DNA from: an uncultured Campylobacter sp.
GTDB lineage: Bacteria > Campylobacterota > Campylobacteria > Campylobacterales > Campylobacteraceae
Assembly: GCA_900539255.1 (NCBI GenBank)
Contig: UQBJ01000001.1
Coordinates: 1-64,000 of the forward strand
Direction of reading: 5' to 3'
Length of the DNA stretch: 64,000 nt
The notes beneath the pieces are model-generated. The model was not told where the DNA came from. It did no database searches and saw only the letters and a program-made list of their open reading frames with translations. The translations under genes were made by a program, and so were the position numbers. This document shows positions 33,268 to 42,467 of the stretch, in pieces. The first letter of the stretch is position 1. Every line of letters begins with the position of its first letter.

Positions 33268-34833
33268 TTAAATGCGATTTTTAACCCATTTGACAAATGG
33301 AATGTTAAAAAGCCTAATTATTCTAGTTTTTACACCATTTATCTTTCGCCTTTTTTCTATACTCAGTAGCCAATCAACTCCGATTTTTTTATATACAAAT
33401 CCATTTTGTATATCATACTCGCTCATTGTTTGACATTTTGTCATAAAATTTTCATTATACATTACATTATTTAGCACACAAATATCATCTATCTCACAAA
33501 AGTCTTTTTTACCGCTTAAATCTTGCACTTTATGAGTTTTTGGGGCGATTTTTAAAAGATTTTCTATCTTTTCGTTCCACGCTTCAATGGATTGATATTT
33601 GATGAGTGATTGTCTTTCGTTATTAAGAATTTCTTGCGAAAATTTTTTATCACTTAAAATTTTTTTTGCTTTTTTGATAAAATCATCTTTTGTAAAGCAA
33701 TATCCATTAGTTTTTCGTAAACAATCAAGTTGCAACAATGCTGTTTTCAAAAAGAGTGTAGGCACACCAACTGAAATTGCATCAATGCTTGCCGTGCCAC
33801 CACCAACGGGATAAGAGTCTAAATGCAAATCCGCCGATTTAATATAGTCCATATAGCCACTATCAAAATTTATCATACCAAGAGGGACTATTTTATCACC
33901 ACTTTCCTCTTTCGCCTTGCTCCACGCTTTGTCATTTTGTGGTATGCCTATGGCGTAGCATACACACTTATCGTCTATGATTTGTTTTATCAAATCAAGC
34001 AAATTTTCATCATCTATGGGTTTAAATTTAAACGCACTTCCAGCTGTGATGATGATTTTTTTATCTAGTGGCAAATTTAGCTTTTTGCGACTTGCTGTTT
34101 TGTTTGCATCAATAAGTTGAATTTTTTTAGATGGAATCCCTAAAAAATATGTGTTAAAAATTTTTCTTCTCTTTTGGGTTATACCATCATCGTGCATTAA
34201 GTCTAAGAGTAAATCCGTGATACTTTTGCCTATCCAAAAAAGATGGTTTGCGTGATTATAAAAAAGTACAGGACGAGTAAAGTCCTCTGTCCCAAAAGCA
34301 ACTACTGCCGTGGCATCGTCCATATGAGTATGTAAGATAATATATTCATAATCCATCGCAAGTTTGCGTAACTTTAAAGCTCTATCTTTGAGATTTAGTG
34401 AAGTATCAAATATGATAAATTCTCCGTTTTTATTAGCGATATTTTTTGTCAAAGTTTCTAAAATAGCCCCATTATGCTTTAAAATAACCACACTATGACT
34501 TTGCGTAATCGGTGCGTTTTCTATCCACCGCTCCACTACCCGAGTGTGTCCACCAGTGCCATAGCCCTCTGTCAAAATATGTAAAAACGAGTTTGGTTTA
34601 TGTTTAATACCGCTAAGATTTACTTTTAAACTTTTGGCGTAATCTGTAAAAACTTTTTCCAAAACCGATGAGGTAAAATAACCTGTGTTATTCAACACGG
34701 CGTAATGTAAAGCATACTCAGCAAGTTCTATTCTCTGACACATATCATCTGTCTTTTGTAGCACAGCTAACATTGTCTCGAAATTTGTTCTTTGGGTGGC
34801 TACTTTGTCATAATGTTTCTTAAAAAGTTCCAT
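33268..34833 (-). CDS. GT-B glycosyltransferase, GT41-like C-terminal half
   Basis: The 521-residue cytosolic protein has an N-terminal helical region, then a GT-B fold. LTEGYGTGGHTRVVERW (about residue 87) is a nucleotide-sugar transferase N-domain motif. LHLDSYPVGGGTASIDAISV (about residue 337) resembles the donor site of GT41/HMW1C-type enzymes. The last 80 residues are unassigned. It probably transfers a sugar onto a surface glycan or a protein. It lies 10 bases downstream of the phase-variable DUF1796 gene, in one operon with the aminotransferase. Base composition is more AT-rich than the flanking pbpC, hinting at transfer. Confidence 0.75.
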   Translation of the reverse strand: MELFKKHYDKVATQRTNFETMLAVLQKTDDMCQRIELAEYALHYAVLNNTGYFTSSVLEKVFTDYAKSLKVNLSGIKHKPNSFLHILTEGYGTGGHTRVVERWIENAPITQSHSVVILKHNGAILETLTKNIANKNGEFIIFDTSLNLKDRALKLRKLAMDYEYIILHTHMDDATAVVAFGTEDFTRPVLFYNHANHLFWIGKSITDLLLDLMHDDGITQKRRKIFNTYFLGIPSKKIQLIDANKTASRKKLNLPLDKKIIITAGSAFKFKPIDDENLLDLIKQIIDDKCVCYAIGIPQNDKAWSKAKEESGDKIVPLGMINFDSGYMDYIKSADLHLDSYPVGGGTASIDAISVGVPTLFLKTALLQLDCLRKTNGYCFTKDDFIKKAKKILSDKKFSQEILNNERQSLIKYQSIEAWNEKIENLLKIAPKTHKVQDLSGKKDFCEIDDICVLNNVMYNENFMTKCQTMSEYDIQNGFVYKKIGVDWLLSIEKRRKINGVKTRIIRLFNIPFVKWVKNRI

Positions 34834-34843
34834 TTCGCACTCC

Positions 34844-35641
34844 CTATAATTTATCCCTAAAAAAGTAAAATCTCCATTTATGCCTTAACTCACGCCTAGA
34901 TTTTTTAAGTGGAACAAAATTGATAAAAAAATTTACAATGTAAAAAATGGCGAGTTTGGTATAATCTTTGCGCTTTTTCTTGCGTTTGATTTTTGCAAAC
35001 ACAGCGTTGTTGTTTGCTTCATTGCCCATAGTTTCATTGTAGTTTGGATTATGTTTAAAAGAAATATTATCATACTGCAAAAGCATAATCCCCCCCCCCC
35101 AGCTATTTAGTTGGCAAAAAACTTGTTTTTGCTCTTTATTAAATTCTATTAAGAGTATGGAGATATCTTTATCTGCAAATTTTTGCGATAAGAGCTTATA
35201 AGATTCTTTGACTTTGTCAATGTCTTGATGTTTATTTCTACTCCACCAAACGATGAGTATATTTTGTGATTTTTGAATTTGATGATAGAGTCTTTTTATG
35301 CGCCTTTGATATTTTTCTTTAACAAGTATGAAAGATTTATCAAAGGGTATTTTAGTGTCAAAATCGTGGTAGAAATAAAAATCTGTTTTTGTGTCCTTGT
35401 AATCATCAGTGTGTTTGTTGATTGTTTTTTGATGGGAGTAAGCTATGATAACTAAATTTTCTTTTTCTAAAAATCCTTTAAAATCATTGACAAGCAAATC
35501 CATACGAGTAAAGAAATCCGCATTTGTCAGCCAGTCAAAAGGAAATGAATACTCTTGCAGATTAAATCGCCGTAAATAGCTACTACAAGCGCAATCTTCA
35601 CCCAAAGAAAAGATTAAATCAAATTTTTTGCTAAAAAGCAT
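34844..35641 (-). CDS. DUF1796-type putative cysteine peptidase, phase variable
   Basis: The 265-residue protein opens with LIFSLGEDCACSSYLRRFNL then FPFDWLT, the signature of the DUF1796 family (annotated as putative papain-like cysteine peptidases; function unproven). Such genes are common in glycan loci. The C-terminus is basic with a hydrophobic helix (FYIVNFFINFVPL). A G11 tract on the coding strand encodes WGGG near residue 184; at this length the gene is in frame and full length. The start overlaps the aminotransferase gene by 11 bases. It is very AT-rich. Confidence 0.8.
   Translation of the reverse strand: MLFSKKFDLIFSLGEDCACSSYLRRFNLQEYSFPFDWLTNADFFTRMDLLVNDFKGFLEKENLVIIAYSHQKTINKHTDDYKDTKTDFYFYHDFDTKIPFDKSFILVKEKYQRRIKRLYHQIQKSQNILIVWWSRNKHQDIDKVKESYKLLSQKFADKDISILLIEFNKEQKQVFCQLNSWGGGIMLLQYDNISFKHNPNYNETMGNEANNNAVFAKIKRKKKRKDYTKLAIFYIVNFFINFVPLKKSRRELRHKWRFYFFRDKL
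35090..35100 (-). repeat. G11 phase-variation tract in the DUF1796 gene
   Basis: Eleven C on the plus strand, G11 in the coding sense, at about two thirds of the reading frame. Loss or gain of one G truncates the protein. As given, the gene is ON. Confidence 0.95.
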
Positions 35642-36716
35642 TGACTATCTCCACGACTTTTCGCACCTCATCATCGCTCATCACAGGCGAGATGGGCAAG
35701 CTGATGATAGTGGCGTGAATTTGCTCGCTTAACGGATAGCTTTGCTGCGTCCATTCGCTGTAAGCACCTTGCTTGTGCGGTGGCGTTGGATAGTGGATAA
35801 TCGTCTGCACGCCATTTTGGTTAAGATACGCCTCAAATTCATCGCGCTTTTTTGTTCGCACCACAAAGCAATGCCACACGCAAGCACTCTCATCATACGC
35901 CTTTGGCAAGATGATTTTGGGATTTTTGATTTGTTCGCGGTAAATTTTAGCTATCTCACGCCGCCTTGCATTGTCCTCGTCCAAATGCGCAAGTTTTATG
36001 TCCAAAACCGCCGCTTGTATCTCATCAAGGCGTGAATTTACGCCTTTGTAAATGTGATGATATTTTCTATCTGAGCCATAATTTGCAATGGCTTTGATTT
36101 TGCGAAAAAGCGCCTCGTCATTTGTAGTAATGCCTCCGCCATCGCCCAAAGCACCTAAATTTTTGCCCGGATAAAACGAAAAAGCACTCGCATCGCCTAA
36201 ATTTCCTACTCTTTTGCCCTCATAAATCGCACCGTGTGCTTGGGCTGAATCTTCGATGATTTTTAGGTTGTATTTTTGTGCCAAAACCCAAATTTTTTGC
36301 ATTTTCACGGCTTGTCCGTAAAGATGCACCACTATGATAGCCTTTGTTTTTGGGGTGATTTTAGCTTCGATTAAATCAGGGTTTATGTTGTAAGTGTCTA
36401 TGTCTGGCTCGACCAGCACGGGCGTGCAACCATTTTGTGAGATAGCTAAAATCGTGGCTATGTAGGTGTTTGACGGCACGATGATTTCATCGCCTACGCC
36501 AAATTCATAAGCGCGGATTATAAGGTTTATCGCGTCAAGTCCGTTTGCCACGCCAAGGGCAAACTTTGTCCCACAAAATTTAGCAAAATTTCGCGCAAAT
36601 GTTTCATTTTCTTCGCCCTCTAAATACCAGCCTTTATCAAGCACGGCTTTGATTCTAGTGTCCATTTGCACCCGAAAGCGGTTGTTTATCTTTTGTAGGT
36701 CTAGGAATTGAATCAT
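35631..36716 (-). CDS. DegT/DnrJ/EryC1-family sugar aminotransferase
   Basis: The 361-residue PLP enzyme converts a nucleotide-linked keto-sugar to an amino sugar. K185 in FYPGKNLGALGDGGG is the PLP lysine; EDSAQAHGA supplies the aspartate and glutamine partners. The start FLDLQKINNRFR and the DKGWYLEG motif resemble FdtB/QdtB, which make dTDP-3-amino-3,6-dideoxyhexoses. The exact sugar cannot be told from the sequence. It is the first gene of a three-gene glycan operon. No sugar nucleotidyltransferase or dehydratase lies nearby, so the substrate must come from another locus. Confidence 0.88.
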   Translation of the reverse strand: MIQFLDLQKINNRFRVQMDTRIKAVLDKGWYLEGEENETFARNFAKFCGTKFALGVANGLDAINLIIRAYEFGVGDEIIVPSNTYIATILAISQNGCTPVLVEPDIDTYNINPDLIEAKITPKTKAIIVVHLYGQAVKMQKIWVLAQKYNLKIIEDSAQAHGAIYEGKRVGNLGDASAFSFYPGKNLGALGDGGGITTNDEALFRKIKAIANYGSDRKYHHIYKGVNSRLDEIQAAVLDIKLAHLDEDNARRREIAKIYREQIKNPKIILPKAYDESACVWHCFVVRTKKRDEFEAYLNQNGVQTIIHYPTPPHKQGAYSEWTQQSYPLSEQIHATIISLPISPVMSDDEVRKVVEIVNAF

Positions 36717-36737
36717 TTACACTCTTTTTGATACGCA

Positions 36738-36743
36738 TTATAA
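36738..36743 (-). promoter_or_regulatory. -10 box (TATAAT) for the glycan operon
   Basis: TATAAT on the minus strand, 22 bases before the aminotransferase ATG, in the context GTTATAATGC. Confidence 0.5.
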
Positions 36744-37125
36744 CTCATAACACTTGTGCTTTAACAACACTATGTTGATATTTAATATCACTTGGATTGA
36801 TGAATTTACAGCCACATTAAATCTTTCATATATGTTTTCACATAATCCAACATTCACTTAAACCCTTACTTACAATAATTCTCTATTTTCAGTCGAAATT
36901 CCAAAGTCAAAGTATAGCTTATTTTCCCTATATTTGTCAAGCTGAGTATTTTATACAAGCTTAAACGACAAAAAACTCCGCATATCATACGGCATTAAGG
37001 GTAAAGTTAGCTAAATCAAAGGCAAAATAAAGGCTCACAAGGCTATCGCAAAAACCTAAAATTTTTCAAAACGCGCAGCTAAATTCACAAAATTTTACAA
37101 ATCACGCCGAATTTAAGTCCTAAAT
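36744..37125. other. intergenic region without a visible gene
   Basis: About 380 AT-rich bases between the glycan operon promoter and the hemN-like gene end. No open frame with a ribosome binding site, no strong hairpin and no repeat of the window's families was seen. Confidence 0.6.
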
Positions 37126-38433
37126 TCAGCTTTCGTTTGAGATTTTTTCGCTCATAATGTCGATAAAATCCTTGTTTTTAAGCCGCGCATCGTCTCTAAA
37201 CACCGCACGCACGATATCCATACCCGTGTAAAAGTCCTTCATCAGCACCACAAAGAGATAGCGCCCAAAGTCCGTGCATTTAAGCACGCCATTTTCGCGC
37301 ACCACAGCCCCAGCCATTTTAAGCCCCAAAAGCTCGACAAAAAGCTCTTTTTCAAGCGAGCAGTTAAGATGAGTGTTGAATTTATCGACATTCAGCTCGC
37401 CTGAAAACATTTCAGTGAGAAAGATATAGCGCAAAATTTCCTTGCGCTTAAAACTCGCCCTAGCTATGTTTGCATTGGCATTTTGCGCGATAAATTTTGT
37501 GTAATCGTTGAGATTAAAGGCGTTGATTAAAAGCTCGCCGTCCAAAAAGCTAAACGCCCCGCTTCCCACGCCCACATACTCGTGATGAGAGCTTACATAC
37601 TCGTCATTTAAAGCACTTTTTGCACTCGCAAAACTCCACGCATTGTTTTGCGTGTAATCCTTGAAAAATTCGCAAATCACGCGGTAAAATTCAAATTCAT
37701 TGTCCTTAAAATTCACGCCCAAAGCCCTAGCAATGCTCTCTTTGGTAAGGTTTGACTTCATCAGCGGATATGTGGTGATTTGCTGCGGGGCAAGTTTTTT
37801 GGCTATGTTTAAGTCGTTTAAAAGCTGTTCTTTGCTTTGAGATGGGAAATTAAAGATTAAATCAATGCTAAACAAAGGCAAAATGCCTATGGCTTTTTCG
37901 AGCTTTTCTTGCAACTCTTTACTCGAACCAAACTTTTGATAGCGGGCGATTTTTTGCAAAATACCATCATCAAAGCTCTGCACGCCACAGCTTAGCCTGT
38001 CGATGAGTCCTTTAAAAAGCCTAAGTTTGCTTGGCTCTATGTGATTTGGGTCTGTTTCACACGAGATTTCTTTTATGTTAAAAAGCTTTTTACAAAGCTC
38101 CAAAGTCCGCAACAGCTCACTTTCGTTTATCAAAGTCGTCCCGCCGCCCACAACCATCGTGCTAAAATCAAAGCCAAGTTCAGCTATGAGCCTAATCTCC
38201 GCACGCAAACTTTCAAAATAAACCCTTGCCAAATCCTCATCATAAGCGTATTTGTGAAAGCTACAATACGGACAAAAAGTGTGGCAAAAAGGTATGTGAG
38301 CGTAGAGCATATAGGACTTTGCGGGGTTGTAACGCTTTTTTTGTGGCTGCAACTGCACCTTGAAATTCGCGCTCAAAGAGCGAGTCATCGTGCGGTGAGA
38401 GTAAGCAAGGGCGAGCTTTTGGACGAAATTCAT
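37126..38433 (-). CDS. HemN-like radical SAM protein
   Basis: The 435-residue protein has the radical SAM signature CHTFCPYC (CxxxCxxC) preceded by YAHIPF, plus the glycine-rich VVGGGTT, and CGVQSFDD typical of coproporphyrinogen III oxidase-like enzymes. It resembles C. jejuni Cj0363c, a HemN-like paralogue. True HemN, HemW and heme-degrading HutW/ChuW share this layout, so oxidase activity is not certain. I chose the ATG at 38433 because upstream codons are AT-rich spacer. The divergent neighbour is also the same as in C. jejuni (Cj0364 type). Confidence 0.82.
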   Translation of the reverse strand: MNFVQKLALAYSHRTMTRSLSANFKVQLQPQKKRYNPAKSYMLYAHIPFCHTFCPYCSFHKYAYDEDLARVYFESLRAEIRLIAELGFDFSTMVVGGGTTLINESELLRTLELCKKLFNIKEISCETDPNHIEPSKLRLFKGLIDRLSCGVQSFDDGILQKIARYQKFGSSKELQEKLEKAIGILPLFSIDLIFNFPSQSKEQLLNDLNIAKKLAPQQITTYPLMKSNLTKESIARALGVNFKDNEFEFYRVICEFFKDYTQNNAWSFASAKSALNDEYVSSHHEYVGVGSGAFSFLDGELLINAFNLNDYTKFIAQNANANIARASFKRKEILRYIFLTEMFSGELNVDKFNTHLNCSLEKELFVELLGLKMAGAVVRENGVLKCTDFGRYLFVVLMKDFYTGMDIVRAVFRDDARLKNKDFIDIMSEKISNES

Positions 38434-38540
38434 AAATTTTCTTTCTTTAATCTTTTTTAAACAAAGCGAAATTATATCAAAAATCGGCGATTTTTTAAAC
38501 AAATTTCGCTAAAATGTTTTATTTTTACAAAGGATAAGCG

Positions 38541-38912
38541 ATGAAAGACAAAATCATCAGTGATTTGAACGCACTTTTTAAGGCTAGGGTTGAATTCTAC
38601 GGCTTTTTCGACACTCACATTCCAAAGGTTGGGCAAACGGCGGTGTTTGACTTCGCTAAACTTCGCTCAAATGCTTATGATAAAGGCTATACAAAAGCAA
38701 AGGCGAGTTTAAGTAGCGAAAATTTAGCGTGCAGCAAAAGTGGCGCGAATTTTAAGGGCGAAAATTTGGGGGAAAATTTAGCGCAAGGCGTGGATTTGGA
38801 GCAAATTTACAAGCTTTTTTATCATTATGATTATGCCATTCGCAAACTCTTACCAAGCGTTTATAAAGCCTATAAAATCGACACTGAAAAGGATTTGAGT
38901 AAGGATTTTTAG
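38541..38912 (+). CDS. conserved hypothetical protein (Cj0364-like)
   Basis: The 123-residue cytosolic protein has no known domain. Position, divergent from the hemN-like gene, and the terminal KLFYHYDYAIRKLLPSVYKA segment fit the Cj0364 type as I recall it. The middle (residues about 58-86) is a low-complexity Ser/Gly/Asn/Leu stretch; its DNA contains four RAATTY words in roughly 75 bases. AAAGGAT precedes the ATG. Confidence 0.68.
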   Translation: MKDKIISDLNALFKARVEFYGFFDTHIPKVGQTAVFDFAKLRSNAYDKGYTKAKASLSSENLACSKSGANFKGENLGENLAQGVDLEQIYKLFYHYDYAIRKLLPSVYKAYKIDTEKDLSKDF

Positions 38913-39034
38913 TGCAGACTTGTTAAATTAACAAAAATGTCGCTGTGCTTAAAAATTTACCTTAAAAACGCAAATTCTAAACAAGAAAAAAATTTACAAA
39001 AAAATTAAACAAAAAGAAAATAAATTTCACAAAA

Positions 39035-39070
39035 ATTTAAAAAAGAGCAAAGCCCGCAAAAACGAGCCTT
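39035..39070 (-). terminator. rho-independent terminator of fldA
   Basis: On the minus strand an eight-base-pair stem (AAGGCTCG with CGGGCTTT, two wobbles, six-base loop) is followed after TGCTC by TTTTTT. It starts 13 bases past the fldA stop. Confidence 0.7.
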
Positions 39071-39082
39071 ACTCATAGATTT

Positions 39083-39574
39083 TTAAGAAAACTGCGGTTT
39101 GATTTTGGCAACCCACGCGTCAATGCGCGCCTCAGTTTGGTCTTCTTGGTTGTCATTGTCAAGCGCAAGCCCTACAAACTCGTTGTTTGAGACGGATTCA
39201 CTTGACTCAAAGCTGTATCCTTCGGTAGATACGCTACCTACGATATTCGCACCAGCCTCTTTGAGCTTGCTTGCGAGCTTGCCCATAGCGCCGCAAAAGG
39301 TATCCGAGTAGCTTTCGCTATCGCCCATACCAAAGATGGCAACCGTTTTGCCGTGAAGTTTGAGCCCACCAAAATCAAAGGCGTCCCAGTCATCTTGCAA
39401 GTCGCCGCTGCCCCAAGTAGAAGTGCCTACGATGAGCTTGTCATAAGAGTTGATTTTCGCTGCATCGATATCTGCGACATTTAGCACATCGCTAATGCCT
39501 AATTTTTCGGCGATTGAGTTCGCCGCACCTTCTGTATTTCCCATAGCACTGCCGTAAATTACTGCTACTGACAT
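39083..39574 (-). CDS. fldA: flavodoxin
   Basis: The 163-residue long-chain flavodoxin carries one FMN. In Campylobacter it is the electron acceptor for pyruvate and 2-oxoglutarate oxidoreductases and feeds complex I. The phosphate loop is YGSAMGNTEGAA and the flavin-stacking segments include STWGSGDLQDDW and GMGDSESYSDTFCGAMG. Length equals the family norm. The ATG at 39574 follows GGGAGAA; a longer frame to 39616 has no support. Confidence 0.96.
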   Translation of the reverse strand: MSVAVIYGSAMGNTEGAANSIAEKLGISDVLNVADIDAAKINSYDKLIVGTSTWGSGDLQDDWDAFDFGGLKLHGKTVAIFGMGDSESYSDTFCGAMGKLASKLKEAGANIVGSVSTEGYSFESSESVSNNEFVGLALDNDNQEDQTEARIDAWVAKIKPQFS

Positions 39575-39813
39575 TTTTTCTCCCTTAAAAAGTAATGTAA
39601 AAGCGATTTTACACAAAATTCATTAACAAAAGCAAATGTTAAAAATTTGTGTGTTTGTTTTGGAAAAAATGTTTGTTTTGACGGGCTTTTTTCTTGCAGA
39701 GATTTTTTTGCATTAAAAAGATTTCATAAGGCTTTTTGCGCTCAAAGGGCTTGAATTTGGGTGTTTTGCGGTGTCAAATCTTGCGTAAATCTTATTTTCA
39801 TCGTGTTTTGCCT

Positions 39814-40377
39814 TTACTGTGAGCTTTCTTGTGTCTTTGCTTTTAGATTAAAAATACTTGCCACCTGCGTTATATCTTGCCCCTTTAAAAGTGCCAAAAG
39901 CCCAGCCTTTGCTTGCTCTAAAACAGGCGCAAGGCTTGCAAGCTCATCGGTGCTAAATTTACCAAGCACAAAAGACAACACAGGCTCTTTTTTGCCGATA
40001 CCTACGCGCACGCGCTCATACTCAGCCCCGCAAAGTGCGTCTATGCTTTTAAGTCCGTTGTGTCCGCCGTTGCCACCGCCCATTTTAAAGCGCAACACAC
40101 CTAAATTTAAGTCTATATCATCGTGGATAACGATGAGTCTGTCGCATTTGAAATAATTTCGCACAGCCAAAACGCTCTCACCAGATGAATTCATAAAGGT
40201 TAATGGCTTTAAAAACAAGCCCAGCTCGCTTTTGTAAAGGTTTCCCTTAAAGCTAGACTTGGAAATATCACTATGCGGCAAGTCTTGCAAAAGCAAATCC
40301 ACCAGCATAAAGCCTGCGTTGTGGCGGGTGAGTTCATACTCACGCCCCACATTGCCAAGCCCTACTACAAGTGTCAT
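39814..40377 (-). CDS. pth: peptidyl-tRNA hydrolase
   Basis: The 187-residue enzyme cleaves peptidyl-tRNA released from stalled ribosomes. It has VVGLGNVGREYELTRHNAGF with the catalytic histidine, FMNSSGES, and IVIHDDIDLNLG plus GGGNGGHNGLKS for substrate binding. Length is normal. Its ATG overlaps the rplY stop (ATGA), so the two are co-translated, the common rplY-pth order. Confidence 0.96.
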   Translation of the reverse strand: MTLVVGLGNVGREYELTRHNAGFMLVDLLLQDLPHSDISKSSFKGNLYKSELGLFLKPLTFMNSSGESVLAVRNYFKCDRLIVIHDDIDLNLGVLRFKMGGGNGGHNGLKSIDALCGAEYERVRVGIGKKEPVLSFVLGKFSTDELASLAPVLEQAKAGLLALLKGQDITQVASIFNLKAKTQESSQ

Positions 40378-40910
40378 CGTGCCTTTTCTACGCCTACAAC
40401 AGCGACTCTGTCGGCTTCTAAAATGCTTACCCCTTGCGGCACGGCTATATCACGCACCATAAGCGCATCGCCCACATCGAGCTTGCTGACATCAAGTTCA
40501 AAGAAATTTGGTAGATTTTCGGGCGCGCATTTGACTTTAAGACGGCGTTTGCTTTGGATTAAAACGCCTTTGTTTTTCACGCCCACAGCCGAGCCGCTCA
40601 CCTTTACAGGCACCATAAATTTGCTCACAACGCCCTTTTGAGCGACTTTTAAATCCACATGCTTTAAATCGCTCGTTACGGGGTCTTTTTGATAATCCAC
40701 AACCACTACGCTGTGGGTTTTGCCGCCCACTTTGACATCAAAGATAAGCCCTGTTTTTTTGCGCACCTCTTTGATGAAATCATTGACTTTAAAAGCCGCG
40801 TTGATGTTTTCTAACCCCTTGCCGTAAATGTTGGCGATTAGATAACCATCTCTTTTCAAGGCTTTTGCCGCCTTGTGTCCGATACTCTCTCTAACTATGC
40901 CTTCGAGCAT
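40374..40910 (-). CDS. rplY: 50S ribosomal protein L25 (CTC/TL5 type)
   Basis: The 178-residue protein binds 5S rRNA through its N-terminal domain (LEGIVRESIGHKAAKALKRDGYLIANIYGKGLENI) and carries the extra C-terminal beta domain of general stress protein Ctc. The C-terminal domain includes the VKCAPENLPNFFELDVSKLDVGDALMVRDI pattern, given here only as key residues of the family. AAAGGA precedes the ATG. It is followed by pth with a four-base overlap. Confidence 0.95.
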   Translation of the reverse strand: MLEGIVRESIGHKAAKALKRDGYLIANIYGKGLENINAAFKVNDFIKEVRKKTGLIFDVKVGGKTHSVVVVDYQKDPVTSDLKHVDLKVAQKGVVSKFMVPVKVSGSAVGVKNKGVLIQSKRRLKVKCAPENLPNFFELDVSKLDVGDALMVRDIAVPQGVSILEADRVAVVGVEKAR

Positions 40911-40991
40911 TTTTCGTCCTTTGTGTAGAATTTGCTTTGTCGTTAAACAAAAGGGTGATTATAGTGAATTTTTGCTTAAAGTTTGCTAAAT

Positions 40992-42467
40992 TTAAGCAAA
41001 AATTTTAGAATTTAAATTCTCAAAGGGATAAATTTGAGAATTTTGTGCTTTGTCTAAGTCAAAAAAGTAAATTTGTAGTGTATGAGAAGGTTTTTTATTG
41101 TCATCATCGCTTAAATTTGAAACAGCCTTGTATGTGAATGTTTGCTCGCTCAATTTTTGCAAATCATTGTTTTCATCGTCAATTTTAGGGTAGATTAAAA
41201 TTCCATTTTGGCATTGATATTTGCTTAAATACGCAAAGACTTGATACAAATCGCCTTGCGAAACTCCATAATCATTTCGGCTGAAATTTAAAATTTTCCA
41301 CTTTGTATCGGCGATAAAATTTGCTTTATTATTTTTGTAGCCAACTATATCAGGTCTAATTCTAAATTTATTTTCTTTGTCGTTTTCAAGCAATAAATGC
41401 TTGCCTGTATCTTGGGTTTTGACTTCATACTCGCATTGTTCGTGTGCGACATATCTTTTCAAATGCCACGCTACAAAGCTTTCAAAAAGTTCATTCATAT
41501 CAAAAAGCAGTGCAAAGGCATTTTGGCTACCTTGATAAGCGGTAAAAGTTTGTTTGTTAAGAAAAATTTTGCACCACAAAAGAAGAAGTTCATAAGCCTT
41601 AAAATGCCTTAAATTCACGCATTTTGCAAAATCTTTGTCATAATTTCGACTTGGGCTAATCTCATCAAAAACAAAGCGACTTTGCATAATTCTAGCGTTT
41701 GTTTTGGTGCTAAAATGACGCGTGCTTAAAAGCAAAAGCGTGGATTTGATGAGTTTGTTTGGGGCTATGTCGCTGCTAAATTCATCGCTTGCGGTGAAAA
41801 ATCTTTCTTTGTGAGCAAAATTATGCTTTAAATTTTGTGTGAAAAGCAGCTTGCCTTTTAAGAATTTGCGGTTTTGCTCGCACTCTATATAATCACTCTT
41901 TAAGCCCTTTTTGATGAGCGTTTCAAGCTCGTTTAAAAACATAATAACAAAACTTTCAAGCAAGGGCGCGTTTTGTGTTTTTAAATTTGAAATGTGGCTT
42001 TGTTTGAAAGGCGAATTTTTAAGGGTTTTAAGCATTTGTAGCAAAAGGTCTTTTGCCTTGCAAACTTGGCATTTTTGGCTTTTTAAATTGTTATTGTGAG
42101 CCAATTTGTCAGTGTGAGAATCTACTTTATCACTCTGCCTTGTTTCATCATTTTTGTCAAATGACGAGCAAATGCAATCTTTAATTTTAAAGCCATCATT
42201 TTCATTTGCCGTGCGAAAAGTTTTGGGTAGAATTTCTAAACAAAAGCCACTTTTGGTTTGGATAAGCCCGACATAATTTCGCGCTCTAAGGCGGTTTTTG
42301 CCATAAGAGTTTAAAAAGATATGATTTTCTTTTTCATCGGCAAAATTTTTAAGTTCTTTGAAAATTTTTGTCGCCTTTACCTCGCTTTTATCGGCAATAA
42401 CTTTTTCTATATCATCTACGCCAAAGACTTGCCATTCAACTATGCAAAGGGTTTTATTATTCGCCAT
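40992..42467 (-). CDS. mcrC: McrC-type subunit of a McrBC restriction system
   Basis: The 491-residue protein is the nuclease partner of the McrB GTPase/AAA motor, which cuts DNA carrying modified cytosines. The N-terminal region (ARNYVGLIQTKSGFCLEILP) matches the McrC DUF2357/beta domain; the C-terminal PD-(D/E)xK nuclease shows RIRPDIVG and ADTKWK. A polar stretch with KNDETRQSDKVDSHTDKL (about residues 100-120) lies where other McrC have a short loop. I chose the ATG at 42467, giving an 11-base overlap with mcrB; an earlier start at 42515 would overlap by 59 bases. Confidence 0.85.
   Translation of the reverse strand: MANNKTLCIVEWQVFGVDDIEKVIADKSEVKATKIFKELKNFADEKENHIFLNSYGKNRLRARNYVGLIQTKSGFCLEILPKTFRTANENDGFKIKDCICSSFDKNDETRQSDKVDSHTDKLAHNNNLKSQKCQVCKAKDLLLQMLKTLKNSPFKQSHISNLKTQNAPLLESFVIMFLNELETLIKKGLKSDYIECEQNRKFLKGKLLFTQNLKHNFAHKERFFTASDEFSSDIAPNKLIKSTLLLLSTRHFSTKTNARIMQSRFVFDEISPSRNYDKDFAKCVNLRHFKAYELLLLWCKIFLNKQTFTAYQGSQNAFALLFDMNELFESFVAWHLKRYVAHEQCEYEVKTQDTGKHLLLENDKENKFRIRPDIVGYKNNKANFIADTKWKILNFSRNDYGVSQGDLYQVFAYLSKYQCQNGILIYPKIDDENNDLQKLSEQTFTYKAVSNLSDDDNKKPSHTLQIYFFDLDKAQNSQIYPFENLNSKIFA

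Noticed and set aside
39761..40156. Plus-strand frame of 131 codons
   Set aside because: Antisense to pth; no ribosome binding site.
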